From assembly GCF_003315035.1 (NCBI RefSeq), contig NZ_QNRE01000021.1, positions 1-64,000 of the forward strand: DNA of 64,000 bases, given 5' to 3'. The stretch is from Nocardia puris. GTDB taxonomy: Bacteria; Actinomycetota; Actinomycetes; Mycobacteriales; Mycobacteriaceae. Shown piece by piece: positions 35,250 to 46,729 of the stretch. Numbering within the stretch: the first letter of the stretch is position 1; every line of letters starts with the position of its first letter. The position numbers were made by a program, and so were the translations under genes. The notes beneath the pieces are model-generated. The model was not told where the DNA came from and ran no database searches. It saw nothing but the letters and a program-made list of their open reading frames with translations.

Positions 35250-37310
35250 GTGACTCTGTGGGATAGATACGCCTCGTTCGTCACCGCGCACCGATCGTGG
35301 TGGTTGCTGGTGGTGCTGGGGGCGGTGGCGTTCGGCGCCATCGGCCTGGTCGGTGAGAACGAGTCGGCCGGTGCCGCGCCCGATTCGCTCCCGCCCGCGA
35401 GTCAGTCGGCGCGGGTCGACCAAGTGGCGAGCGAGTTCCCCGGCGCGGACACCGCCTCGGCCGTGGTCGTGGTCACGCGCCTCGACGGTGCCACACTCAC
35501 CGAGTCCGATATCGCCGCCGCCGAGGGCGCCATCGCTCGCACCGGCGCCGATATCGCCGCCGCGCGAGTGCGGATGGCCCCGGACGGAGTGGCCGCTGTC
35601 GGCACCGTCGCGGTGCCCGCCGAACTGAACGGATTCGCGCTCACCGACGAGATCGCGCGGATCCGGGCCGCGGTGGGCGACGGTCTGCCCGCGGAGCTGA
35701 AGGCGCAGGTCACCGGTGGTCCGGCCTTCGGCGCCGACATCGCGGATTCGTTCTCGGGCGCGAACACCACGCTGTTGCTGGTCACGGCGCTGGTTGTGGC
35801 GCTGTTGCTCATAGTCACCTATCGGTCTCCGGTGCTGTGGCTGATCCCGCTGCTCATCGTCGGCTTCGCGGATCGGCTGGCGACGAGTGTGGGGACGGCG
35901 CTCGCCTCGGTGACGGACCTGAGTTTCGACGGTTCGACCTCCGGCATCACCAGCGTGCTGGTCTTCGGTGCGGGCACCAACTACGCGCTGCTGCTCGTCT
36001 CCCGCTATCGCGACGAGCTGCGGGTGGAATCCGACCATCGAGTGGCCCTGCGCCGGGCCTGCCGCCGCGCCGGGCCCGCCATCCTGGCCAGCAACCTCAC
36101 CGTCGTGGTCGCGCTGTCGATCTTGCTGTTGGCGACGCTGCCGAGTACGCGCAGCCTGGGCGCGTCGGCTGCCGCCGGCTTGCTCGTGGTCGTGGTGTTC
36201 GTCCTGCTCGGGCTGCCCGCGGCGTTGGCGGTGTGCGGGCGCGGTGTGTTCTGGCCGTTCGTACCGAGGGTCGGCGGTGGCGATCACGCCGAACAGGGTG
36301 TCTGGCACACGATCGCGACGCGCGTGGTGCGCGGGCCGGTCGCGGTGGTCTCGGTCGCCCTCGCGGGATTGGCGGTGTGCGCGGCCGGACTGTTCACCGT
36401 CGACGTCGGATTGTCGCAGACCGAACAGTTCCGTGTGCGGGCGGAATCGGTCGACGGATTGGCGACCCTGTCGGCGCACTTCCCGGCCGGTTCCGCCGAC
36501 CCGGTCGTGGTCGTGGCTCGCGGCGACGTCGCGGCGCGGGTGGAGCGTGTGCTGGCCGAGACGCCCGGCGTGCAGCAGGTGAGCGGGACGGGCGAGACGT
36601 CGGGCGGACTGTCGCGGTGGGCGGTCGTGATCGACGCGGAACCGCAGTCCGACCGCGCCTTCCGGCAGATCGAGACCTTGCGCGAGCGGCTGGCCGACGT
36701 GCCGGGGGCGCACGCGTGGGTGGGTGGCAGCGACGCGGAGGCGCTGGACACGGACGCGGCCGCGAGCCGGGACCGTGCGGTGGTCATCCCGCTGATCCTG
36801 GCGGCGGTGCTGGTGATCCTTCTTGTCCTGCTGCGCGCCGTGCCCGCCGCTCTCGTGCTCGTCGCGGTGACCGTGCTCAGTGCGCTGGCGGCGCTGGGGG
36901 TGGGTACGTGGGCGAGTGTCCACCTCTTCGGGTTTCCGGCGGTCGACACCGGCGTGCCGTTGTTCGCCTTCTTGTTCCTGGTGGCGCTGGGGGTCGACTA
37001 CTCGATCTTCCTGGTGGTCCGGGCGCGCGAGGAGACGCCGGGGCACGGCACCACCCGGGGCATCGTCCGCGCCGTCGCCACCACCGGCACCGTCATCACC
37101 AGCGCGGGTCTGGTGCTCGCGGCGGTGTTCTGCGTGCTGGGTGTGCTGCCCCTCATCACGCTCACCCAACTCGGGATCGTGGTCGGATTGGGCATTCTGC
37201 TGGACACCTTCGTCGTGCGGACGGTGATCATCCCGGCGTTGTTCGCGATCGTCGGCGATCGGATCTGGTGGCCGAGCCGTCCGCGCCGCGCCGTCGCTCT
37301 CCAGAAGTGA
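35250..37310 (+). CDS. MMPL/RND-family transporter
   Basis: Protein of 686 aa with about 11 to 12 membrane helices in two halves, each preceded by an extracytoplasmic loop. TM2-6 begins near ANTTLLLVTALVVALLLIVT and contains FGAGTNYALLLVSRYRDEL; the second half has FLVALGVDYSIFLVVRAREE. These motifs place it in the ActII-3/MmpL group of lipid or drug exporters. Length is short compared with mycobacterial MmpL proteins (about 950 aa). GTG at 35250 follows GAGAG. Confidence 0.88.
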   Translation: MTLWDRYASFVTAHRSWWLLVVLGAVAFGAIGLVGENESAGAAPDSLPPASQSARVDQVASEFPGADTASAVVVVTRLDGATLTESDIAAAEGAIARTGADIAAARVRMAPDGVAAVGTVAVPAELNGFALTDEIARIRAAVGDGLPAELKAQVTGGPAFGADIADSFSGANTTLLLVTALVVALLLIVTYRSPVLWLIPLLIVGFADRLATSVGTALASVTDLSFDGSTSGITSVLVFGAGTNYALLLVSRYRDELRVESDHRVALRRACRRAGPAILASNLTVVVALSILLLATLPSTRSLGASAAAGLLVVVVFVLLGLPAALAVCGRGVFWPFVPRVGGGDHAEQGVWHTIATRVVRGPVAVVSVALAGLAVCAAGLFTVDVGLSQTEQFRVRAESVDGLATLSAHFPAGSADPVVVVARGDVAARVERVLAETPGVQQVSGTGETSGGLSRWAVVIDAEPQSDRAFRQIETLRERLADVPGAHAWVGGSDAEALDTDAAASRDRAVVIPLILAAVLVILLVLLRAVPAALVLVAVTVLSALAALGVGTWASVHLFGFPAVDTGVPLFAFLFLVALGVDYSIFLVVRAREETPGHGTTRGIVRAVATTGTVITSAGLVLAAVFCVLGVLPLITLTQLGIVVGLGILLDTFVVRTVIIPALFAIVGDRIWWPSRPRRAVALQK

Positions 37311-37393
37311 AATTTGAGCGTTTCAGCCCGCGTGCGGCCTTCGTGCTGGTGAAATGGGTGTGCCCATGATCACATCGCTCGGGAGGTGCCCCG

Positions 37394-39259
37394 ATGGAGC
37401 GTGCGCGCACACCGTGCCGGTGGCGGCGCCTGCTCGCCGGACTGGTGCTCGCCGTCCTGGCGGCGGCCGGGCACGCGACGGCCGCCGCCGAGCCCGCGCG
37501 GGAGGCGGGGTGTCCGGCCGTGGCGGGTGTCTTCGTGCCCGGCACCTGGGAGACCACGCCGAACGCCGATCAGCACGCCGCCGTCGGCATGCTGGCGCCG
37601 GTCGCGCTCGCGTTGGCCGACGAGCTCGGTGAGGGTTTCGCGTTCCGCTTCCCCGCGTACGCCGCCACCGCATTCGATCGGATGCCCTACGGCGACAGCA
37701 AGGCGACCGGGGTCGAGGCGGCGACCTCGGCCATCGAGGAGTTCGGGAGGAACTGTCCCGCAACACGATTCGTGCTGGCGGGCTACAGTCAGGGCGCTGA
37801 CGCGATGGGAGATGTGGCGGCCCGGATCGGCTGCACGGGCGCGCCCATCGCCGCCGACCGCGTCCTCGCCGTCGGGTTGGTCGCCGACCCCCGCCAAGGA
37901 ACCGGCGGCGCCACGCTCATCGGCCCCCCGGTCTCGGGGCCGGGCATCGCCGGACCGCGTCCCGGCGGATTCTGCGCGGTCGCGCCCGTGACCACCCAGA
38001 TCTGTGCCGAACAGGACAGGTACTGCTCGGCCGACACCAGCGCGCATCCGTTGCTGGCCGGGCTCGGGCGGCTGCTCTCCCGACCGACCGCGTCGGGGGC
38101 GTCCGAACCCGGCGATCCGGCCACCGCCGCCCTGTACAGCACGTTGATCACCGACTTCGACGACGTGCGGCTGGCCGAGTTGCCGACCGACGTCGGGTGG
38201 CTGGCCACCGAGGCGCCGCACGCCGCCGCCGCGCACCTGGCCGCCGTCGCGGGCGGGGTGGCGGCGACACTGCGCCCGCTACGCGACATGGCCGCGTGGG
38301 CGGGGGATCACGCGTCGGTGCGCGCTGAGTTGACCGGTGTGGCCGGGGCGATTCTCGATGCCGCGAGCGGTTCCGATCTCGACACGGCGCTACGCGCGCT
38401 GGCTACGATCGTCGCGCGGAGCGAGCGGCCCGGCGCATTCGACAGCATCGCGAACGCGCAAGCCGCCAACCATGTTTCGGTGAGCATCGCGCCGCTGGTG
38501 GAGACACTTGCCGCTCGGCCGGGCGCCGAACTCGACACCGCCGCACGCGCTCTCGCGGACAAGTGGCCTGCCGTCCTGGTGGATCGCGTCGCCGGGGTGG
38601 CGGCGCGCGGTCTGGAGTTCGCGGCGAACACCACTGCCATAGTGCACATCCTGAATCGTGCGGCGGGCGCTGTCGGCGGCGGGGACCTGGCCGCCGTCGT
38701 GCGGCACGTGCACGACCTGTTCGCGCAATTGGGCCAGGCGTTCGAACCATTGCTGGCCACGGTCGGCGCGGATCTGCGCGAGGTGTCGCGGCTGCTCGGG
38801 CTCATCCCCGACGAGAGCGGCGCCACCCGGGTCGCCGCGCAACTGGTGCGCGCGCTCGCCGAGATCGACGCCGCCGCCCTCACCGGACAGGTCGACCTGC
38901 TCGAGGCCGATCTGTGGCGGCTGGCCGACGCGGTCGGTCGCGGCGCGCCGCCCCTCGACATCGCCGCCCAGGTGACGGCGCTGCTGCCCACGCTGTTCGG
39001 TTTCGTGGGCCTCGCCGTCGACAACCTGACCGGGGCGGCGGGCGCCGAACTCCAGCGCGTCGCGAACACCCTGCTCGGCGCGGCCGGTTCCCAGGACCCG
39101 GACTCGGTCGCCCAGCTTCTCGAAGAGGCTTTGAGCACAGCGCTTTTCGTCACTTCGGGAGCGCACCAGAGCTATGGGACCTACGTCGTGGACGCGCAGG
39201 GGCGCACGGCCGTGCAGTGGCTGGGCGACTGGTTCGTCGACCGTGCACGGGAGGGGTGA
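37394..39259 (+). CDS. Cutinase-like secreted hydrolase with long helical insertion
   Basis: Protein of 621 aa. Signal peptide to about residue 33, then a cutinase-like domain: CPAVAGVFVPGTWETTP, nucleophile elbow GYSQGADAMG and Cys-rich ICAEQDRYCSADTSAHP (about 215) with the catalytic Asp. About 330 Ala/Leu-rich helical residues follow, and the protein ends with AHQSYGTYVVDAQGRTAVQW, which looks like a late His-containing strand of the same hydrolase. Ordinary cutinases are about 200-230 aa. Possible His in both the AHP and AHQ positions; which is catalytic is open. GGAGGTG precedes ATG 37394. Confidence 0.78.
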   Translation: MERARTPCRWRRLLAGLVLAVLAAAGHATAAAEPAREAGCPAVAGVFVPGTWETTPNADQHAAVGMLAPVALALADELGEGFAFRFPAYAATAFDRMPYGDSKATGVEAATSAIEEFGRNCPATRFVLAGYSQGADAMGDVAARIGCTGAPIAADRVLAVGLVADPRQGTGGATLIGPPVSGPGIAGPRPGGFCAVAPVTTQICAEQDRYCSADTSAHPLLAGLGRLLSRPTASGASEPGDPATAALYSTLITDFDDVRLAELPTDVGWLATEAPHAAAAHLAAVAGGVAATLRPLRDMAAWAGDHASVRAELTGVAGAILDAASGSDLDTALRALATIVARSERPGAFDSIANAQAANHVSVSIAPLVETLAARPGAELDTAARALADKWPAVLVDRVAGVAARGLEFAANTTAIVHILNRAAGAVGGGDLAAVVRHVHDLFAQLGQAFEPLLATVGADLREVSRLLGLIPDESGATRVAAQLVRALAEIDAAALTGQVDLLEADLWRLADAVGRGAPPLDIAAQVTALLPTLFGFVGLAVDNLTGAAGAELQRVANTLLGAAGSQDPDSVAQLLEEALSTALFVTSGAHQSYGTYVVDAQGRTAVQWLGDWFVDRAREG

Positions 39260-39316
39260 GCGGGCGCCGCCGCCGGGACGGACTGTCCGGTACGCTCCCC
39301 AGTCAGGGAGGAACGG

Positions 39317-41308
39317 ATGGTGTCGCTGAGTCCGGGGGACGAGTTCGCGGGGTACCGCATCGTGCGGCGGATCGGTGGCGGCGGCATGGGCGTGGTCTAC
39401 CTGGCCGAGCACCCGCGCCTGCCGCGCCGCGACGCACTGAAGGTGCTGGACGCCGAACTCGCCGCCGACGCGGAGTTCCGCGCGCGCTTCGAGCGCGAAG
39501 CCGAGCTGGCCGCGCGGCTCGAACACCCGAATGTGGTGTCGATCTACGACACGGGCACCGAGGGCGATCTGCTGTGGATCTCCATGCGCTACGTCGACGG
39601 GGCCGACGGGGCGCAGCTGCTGGAACGAGGACCGTTGCCGCCCGTCCGTGCGGTGGGGATCGTCGCGGCCGCGGCGCGCGGGCTGGACGAGGCGCACCGG
39701 CGCGGGCTGCTGCACCGGGACGTGAAACCGGCCAACATCCTCATCTCGCGCGCCGACGACGGGTCCGACGCGGTGCGCATCACCGATTTCGGCATCGCCC
39801 GCAGCATGGAGGCGTCCACCTCGCTGACCTCCACCGGCGGCGTCCTCGCCACCTTCGCCTACGCCGCCCCGGAACAGTTGGCCGGCGCGCCTCTGGACCA
39901 CCGCGCCGATGTCTACTCCCTCGGTTGCACGCTGTACCAGTTCCTCACCGGCTCCGCGCCTTTCACGGGACGCGGCCCGGCCGCGGTGATGCACGCCCAC
40001 CTCTACGAACCACCCCCGCGCCCTTCGGCCACCGTGCCCGGTGTGCCACCGGGCTTGGACGACGTGATCGCCCGAGCGATGGCGAAGAATCCGGGTGCGC
40101 GGTTCGGAACCTGCGGTGAGCTGGCCGCCGCCGCCCAGCGGGCGTTGGCCGGGGGAGACGGGCGGCGGTCCGGTGGACAGCTGATCGCGGGGTCGGGCGA
40201 GCGGGCGGCCGGCTCGGCGTCGCCTGAATATCCGTCTGCGGGGCATCAGGCGCACGGGCATCCCGGTGGCTCGTCGACCGGTGGGCACGGAGTCGCCGGG
40301 CAGGGTTCAGGTGGCCCGCACGCGGCCGGAGCGCAGCAGCGTCCTGGACCGCCGGAGAGCCCCTCGACCGGCGGTGCACCCGCAGGTGGGTGGGGTGCGG
40401 GCGGTCCTCGGTCCGGCGGGCCGGTCGCCGGGTCGCATTCGGGGCCGTCGACCGGGCAGTGGGCCACGCCGGGTGGGTATCTTCCGGGTGGACCGGCCGC
40501 CGGTGGGCAGGGGTCCGGTGGGCCGGCCCGGTTCGGCGGACCCGCGGCCGGTGCGGCCTCGTTCGCTGCGCCACCGAGTGGTGGGTTCCCGGCGGGTGCC
40601 CAGCTGACCGGTGGGCTGTCACCGGGTATGCGTCAGGGCGGTGGGTTCCCGGCGGGTGCGCCGCTGAGCGGTGGGCAACCTTCGGGTGGGGGAGTGCAGC
40701 GGGTGGCGATCTTGGTCGGGGCGGTGGCGGCTGTTGTCGCGTTGGTGATCACGATCGCCGCGGTGGCCGTGTGGCTCGACGACGACGGCGATGTCATTGC
40801 CACGCCGACGAGCGAAAACCCTTCGACCACCGCGCAATCCACCACCGCGCAATCCACCACCACGCCGCCGACCACAACAACCTCGGCGGCGGCCGCGTGG
40901 GGTGCGGCGGCCTACATCGTGGAGGCGTTCCCGGAACTGCTGCCCGCCGATCCCGAAGGCACCGGCTACCTGGGCATGAGGTGTGGTTTGAACGATGACG
41001 AGGGTGCGTGGCTGCACTGTCCCTCCGACGTGGACGACGGGATCAGCGTCAATATCCGCTGCGACCCGTCGGGCCGGCGCGTCGGGTACTCCACCGACGC
41101 CACGGGTCTGGCGGGGACGCGGGAGGAGCGGTGGACGCGCCCGTCGGGGAGCGGGATGGTGCGCTGGGCCAGCGATTCGATCGCTGGGTTCGGCCTGCTG
41201 GACGTCTCGTTCGACGACGCCGACCGCCATTTCTGCGTCGTGTCCGCGTCGGGCGGCCGCGGCGGCCAGGATGTGTACGACCGCTGGTGGGTCGGCGCGC
41301 CGATCTGA
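39317..41308 (+). CDS. Receptor Ser/Thr protein kinase, paralogue 1
   Basis: Protein of 663 aa. The Hanks-type kinase domain (about 10-270) has GGGGMGVVYLA, Lys42, HRDVKPAN with Asp135 and DFGIA with Asp157. A Gly/Ser/Pro-rich linker (about 290-460) leads to one transmembrane helix (about 464-488), a Thr-rich stalk and an extracytoplasmic domain (about 528-663) ending DVYDRWWVGAPI. No PASTA repeats, so it is not PknB-like. AGGGAGG precedes ATG 39317. Nineteen nucleotides separate its 3' end from the second kinase. Confidence 0.9.
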   Translation: MVSLSPGDEFAGYRIVRRIGGGGMGVVYLAEHPRLPRRDALKVLDAELAADAEFRARFEREAELAARLEHPNVVSIYDTGTEGDLLWISMRYVDGADGAQLLERGPLPPVRAVGIVAAAARGLDEAHRRGLLHRDVKPANILISRADDGSDAVRITDFGIARSMEASTSLTSTGGVLATFAYAAPEQLAGAPLDHRADVYSLGCTLYQFLTGSAPFTGRGPAAVMHAHLYEPPPRPSATVPGVPPGLDDVIARAMAKNPGARFGTCGELAAAAQRALAGGDGRRSGGQLIAGSGERAAGSASPEYPSAGHQAHGHPGGSSTGGHGVAGQGSGGPHAAGAQQRPGPPESPSTGGAPAGGWGAGGPRSGGPVAGSHSGPSTGQWATPGGYLPGGPAAGGQGSGGPARFGGPAAGAASFAAPPSGGFPAGAQLTGGLSPGMRQGGGFPAGAPLSGGQPSGGGVQRVAILVGAVAAVVALVITIAAVAVWLDDDGDVIATPTSENPSTTAQSTTAQSTTTPPTTTTSAAAAWGAAAYIVEAFPELLPADPEGTGYLGMRCGLNDDEGAWLHCPSDVDDGISVNIRCDPSGRRVGYSTDATGLAGTREERWTRPSGSGMVRWASDSIAGFGLLDVSFDDADRHFCVVSASGGRGGQDVYDRWWVGAPI

Positions 41309-41326
41309 CGACGAGGGACGAGAACC

Positions 41327-43291
<1,965 letters not shown>

Positions 43292-43309
43292 TCACGAGCG
43301 CAACACTTT

Positions 43310-44860
43310 TCACTGCACGGTGACAACCCGCGAATGCCACCCGGTCGCCCCGTCGGGGAACGGTGGCGTGCGCTCCTCGGTCTGCACCGCTCCCGTGCCG
43401 TCGGTCGCGCGCACGCGCAGGGTGTGCGTGCCGGGGGTGGCGTCCCACCGCCAGTACCACTGTCGCCAAGTGTCGGTGGAGTATTCGGCCGCGAGGGTGG
43501 CGGGCTGCCACGGGCGATCGTCCACCTGGACCTCCACGGCGGTGATGCCGCGCCGTTGCGCCCAGGCGACCCCGGCCACCACCACCTCACCGGCGGGCAC
43601 CTTCCCGAACGAGCCGGGAACGTCGATGCGGGAGGCGGTTTCGATGGGCGCGCGGTCGGCCCACCCGCGGTCGGTCCAATAGGCGGTGGCGCGGTCGAAG
43701 CGCGTCAGCTCGAGGTCGACCACCCACTTGGTCGCGGACACGTAGCCGTAGAGTCCGGGGATCACCAGGCGGGCCGGATACCCGTGCTGGATCGGCAGGG
43801 GCTCCCCGTTCATGCCGATCGCGAGCAACGCGTCGCGCCCGTCCAGGATCGCGGACACCGGTGTGCTCGCGGTGAATCCGTCGATGCTGCGGGACAGCAG
43901 CATGTCGGCGTCGGGCCGCACCCCGGCTTCGGCGAGCAGATCGGCCAGTGGATACCCGGTCCACACCGCGTTGCCCGCGAGGTCGCCACCGACCTCGTTG
44001 GACACGCAGGTGAGGGTGACCATCCGCTCGACGGCGCGGCGCCCGCGCAACGCCTCGAAGTCGTAGACCACCTCCCGCTCGACCATCCCGTGCACGCGCA
44101 GCCGCCACTCGCCGCTCGGCAGCGCGGGCAGGCGCAGCGCGGTGTCCACACGGTAGAACTGGTTGTTCGGCGTCACGAACCGCGTCACCCCGCCGACCGG
44201 CGCCGTCGCCTCGACCGGCGGGGGCGGGGCGGGTGCGTCCACGGCGGGCAGGGCGAACACCTCGCGGTCGCCGACGGCGTCGCGCAGCCGCTCGGTCAGC
44301 CACCGCCCGCCCGCCGCCGCGCCGAGCGCGAGCACACCCACCCCGGCCGCCACGCCGAGGAACTTCCGTCGCCCCGGCGCGGTCGGATCGGTCTCGGCCG
44401 CATCCATCAGCGCGCGCAGCGCCAGCGCGCCCGCGACAGTGCCGACCAGCGCGGGGAGAGCGAACGACGGCGTGGCGGTGGGCCTTTGGAGCGCCGCCAC
44501 GAGTGTCACCGCCCCGAGCGCCGCGAGCAGGGCCACCCCGGCGAACCGCCGACGACGCTCCAGCAGTCCGGCGACGGCCGCGCCCACCACCATGACCACA
44601 GCCATCGCGAGGAACAGCACCGCTTTGTCGTTGGCGCCGAACTGCCGGATCGCGAAGTCCTTCAGCGGCCGCGGCGTGAGATCGACCATCGTCGACCCGA
44701 GCACGAGGAACGGCGACGCGTCCGGATCGACCATCGCCGCCACGAGATGCCCGACCCCGAGCACGGTGGCGGCGCCCAGCACACCGGCCCCGGCCGCCGC
44801 GAACCGGCCCGGACCCGGTTCCTCGGTCGCTGGTGGTTCGTCGTGGACGAGTGCTTTCAC
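43310..44860 (-). CDS. Membrane-anchored sulfite-oxidase-type molybdopterin oxidoreductase
   Basis: Protein of 516 aa. Five transmembrane helices occupy about residues 20-190 (for example VLFLAMAVVMVVGAAVAGLL). The oxidoreductase domain follows, with the molybdenum-ligating Cys in VTLTCVSNEVGGDLAG and PIQHGYPARLVIPGLYG, then a C-terminal dimerisation domain (PWQPATLAAE, WRWDATPGTHTL). The catalytic part faces outward. Substrate unknown. GTG at 44860 has GGAGG seven bases upstream; ATG at 44866 overlaps that site. Confidence 0.88.
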   Translation of the reverse strand: MKALVHDEPPATEEPGPGRFAAAGAGVLGAATVLGVGHLVAAMVDPDASPFLVLGSTMVDLTPRPLKDFAIRQFGANDKAVLFLAMAVVMVVGAAVAGLLERRRRFAGVALLAALGAVTLVAALQRPTATPSFALPALVGTVAGALALRALMDAAETDPTAPGRRKFLGVAAGVGVLALGAAAGGRWLTERLRDAVGDREVFALPAVDAPAPPPPVEATAPVGGVTRFVTPNNQFYRVDTALRLPALPSGEWRLRVHGMVEREVVYDFEALRGRRAVERMVTLTCVSNEVGGDLAGNAVWTGYPLADLLAEAGVRPDADMLLSRSIDGFTASTPVSAILDGRDALLAIGMNGEPLPIQHGYPARLVIPGLYGYVSATKWVVDLELTRFDRATAYWTDRGWADRAPIETASRIDVPGSFGKVPAGEVVVAGVAWAQRRGITAVEVQVDDRPWQPATLAAEYSTDTWRQWYWRWDATPGTHTLRVRATDGTGAVQTEERTPPFPDGATGWHSRVVTVQ

Positions 44861-45192
44861 CGCCATACCTCCGCACGTACGCCCGGCGCGGCTGTCGTGT
44901 TCTCCAGCCTAGGCACTTTCGCTGGGTTCGGCCTTCTACGCCGGTACCGACGGTCAGGTGTAGACCTACCGTTGGCGTATCGATCGTTCTCTGTCGGCAT
45001 ACGGTGCGTTCGTTCCGCTCGCGGCACACGGCTGGCCCGGTCGCTTGTGGTTGCTTCGGGCGCGGGAAGGCGGGTGCCCACCCGAGCCGCGGCACGTATC
45101 TGTGCGCGCGGCCCGGCGCGGGGCGCGTTCGGCGGGATCCGATCGAGGCTCGATTGCCTCGACAAAGCGTTGCTCACCCAGCGTTTGCTACC
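44861..45192. other. Intergenic region with imperfect inverted repeat
   Basis: No gene I can support in these 332 bases. ACGGTCAGGT (44950-44959) and ACCTACCGT (44964-44972) form a hairpin or operator-like inverted repeat with one bulged C, about 90 bases upstream of the oxidoreductase start. Confidence 0.4.
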
Positions 45193-45846
45193 TCAGGCCG
45201 GCGGCATCAGCACGGTGTCGATCAGATACACCGTGGCATTCGCGGTCTGCACTCCACCGCAGATCACCGACGCGTCGCCGACGGTGATGGTGTCGCCGGA
45301 GCGGGTCACGGTCACCTCGGACCCCTCGACCGTCTCGTGGCTGCCCGCGATCCGATCGGGCGCGATCTGGCCCGGCACCACGTGGTAGGTCAGGATGCCG
45401 GTGAGGGTCTCGGAGTCGGTGCGCAGCCCGTCGATGGTCTCCGGCGGGATCTTCTCGAACGCCGCGTCCACCGGCGCGAACACGGTGAACTGCCCGCCGT
45501 TGAGGGTGTCGACGAGGTTCACCTCGGGGTTCACCTGGCCCGACACGGCCGCGGTCAGCGTGGTGAGCAGCGGGTTATTGGACGCGGCCACCGCGACCGG
45601 GTCCTGCGCCATCCCGCTCACCGAGCCCGCTCCGGTCGGCACCTGCTCGGCGTAGGCGGCGCAGCCCGGTCCCACCAGGTTCGCGGCCGCGCCCATCTCG
45701 GTGGTGGTCATCGTGGTGGTGGGGGCGGCGGTCGTCGTGGTGGCGCTCGCCTCGCCGTCGGATCCGTCGTCGGTGCAGCCCGCCGCACCCGCCACCGCGG
45801 CGGCCAGCACCGCGGCCGTCGCGAGCGTGCGTGTCATGATCGTCAT
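45193..45846 (-). CDS. FAS1 (fasciclin) domain lipoprotein, MPT83/MPT70-like
   Basis: Protein of 217 aa. The signal peptide ends in AAGC lipobox (Cys near 24), followed by a Thr-rich linker. FAS1 motifs are NPLLTTLTAAVSG, FTVFAPVDAAFEKIPPETI and LTYHVVPGQI, ending VYLIDTVLMPP, as in mycobacterial MPT83/MPT70. It probably mediates surface adhesion or matrix contacts. ATG at 45846 has GGAGG nine bases upstream; ATG at 45837 is possible. It lies upstream of the molybdopterin oxidoreductase in the same direction. Confidence 0.88.
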   Translation of the reverse strand: MTIMTRTLATAAVLAAAVAGAAGCTDDGSDGEASATTTTAAPTTTMTTTEMGAAANLVGPGCAAYAEQVPTGAGSVSGMAQDPVAVAASNNPLLTTLTAAVSGQVNPEVNLVDTLNGGQFTVFAPVDAAFEKIPPETIDGLRTDSETLTGILTYHVVPGQIAPDRIAGSHETVEGSEVTVTRSGDTITVGDASVICGGVQTANATVYLIDTVLMPPA

Positions 45847-45959
45847 AGCTTCTGTCCTCCGTCGCGCGGCCTCGGGCCGCCTGGATGAGTTGACGGAAGG
45901 GACTTCGCGCAGCACCGCGCGGCGGTTTGGTCGAAACCCGCATCGAATATGAATCGAAA

Positions 45960-46547
45960 CTAGGCGTTCTCGCGCGCCCGCAGGTAGGCGATCCCGCGCG
46001 GCGACAGCCGGTAGCCCACCCCGAGGCTGTGGGTGAGGCCGAGGTTCTTCAGCTTGCGCACGTCGATCTTGAACCGGTCGGGCTCCCGGCCCAGCCGCTC
46101 GGCCAGATCCGGCGCGCGGGTCGCGGGCATCTGCTCGATGATCCGCAGCGTCGCCAGCGTCCACGGCCCGTCCGCACCGGACCGATCCATCCGCTCGAGC
46201 TTGCCACTGATCGCGGCGACGTCCTCGGCGGACAACTGATCCGCGTGCGACAGTTCTTCTCGCGGGTCGGGGCCCTCCGCCACCCGGATCCGCAACATGT
46301 ACACCGGGGCACCTTCCTCGCCCCGCAGGTCGGCGACCATGTGCGCCACCGACCGGTATCCCGCCGCCCGCACGTCCGCCAGCCGCACCCGCTGCGGGTC
46401 CACCTCGGCCATGCTCTCCACCACGATCCGCCCCGCGCCGGTGCGATACGTCCCGCCCGCCGACGCCTGCCGGTGCCGCCACCGCCGGAACAGCACCGTC
46501 ACCGACCCGTCCCGGATGCCCGCCCAGCGCTCTTTCTCGATCAACAT
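45960..46547 (-). CDS. ASCH/PUA-like protein with C-terminal winged-helix-like region
   Basis: Protein of 195 aa. Residues 1 to about 105 resemble ASCH (PUA-like) domains: MLIEKERWAGIRDGSVTVLF, GTYRTGAGRIVVESM and YMLRIRVAEG. Residues about 120-195 (DGPWTLATLRIIEQMPATRA, then RKLKNLGLTHSLGVGYRLSP) look like a winged helix. ASCH domains are linked to RNA or modified-base recognition; the role here is unknown. ATG at 46547 has GGAGG seven bases upstream. It is divergent from the TerD fusion gene. Confidence 0.7.
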   Translation of the reverse strand: MLIEKERWAGIRDGSVTVLFRRWRHRQASAGGTYRTGAGRIVVESMAEVDPQRVRLADVRAAGYRSVAHMVADLRGEEGAPVYMLRIRVAEGPDPREELSHADQLSAEDVAAISGKLERMDRSGADGPWTLATLRIIEQMPATRAPDLAERLGREPDRFKIDVRKLKNLGLTHSLGVGYRLSPRGIAYLRARENA

Positions 46548-46729
46548 CGCCACACCTCCGAGGGATCGACCGGACCCCCGAATCCTGTCACGGCCGAACC
46601 GGGGAACGGTCGGTTTCCTCCCCGCCCATGCCCTAGTTCTCGGCGGAGGCGGCCCCGCGTGCCCGCCCCAGACCGTAGCGTGCTCCGGAAGCTATTCCGG
46701 CGTGGTGCTTTTCGAATCGGGGTGTGTGC

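Noticed and set aside
44857..45177. Minus-strand 106-codon frame between the oxidoreductase and FAS1 genes
   Set aside because: Arg/Pro-rich composition, no ribosome binding site and overlap with the oxidoreductase start; looks non-coding.
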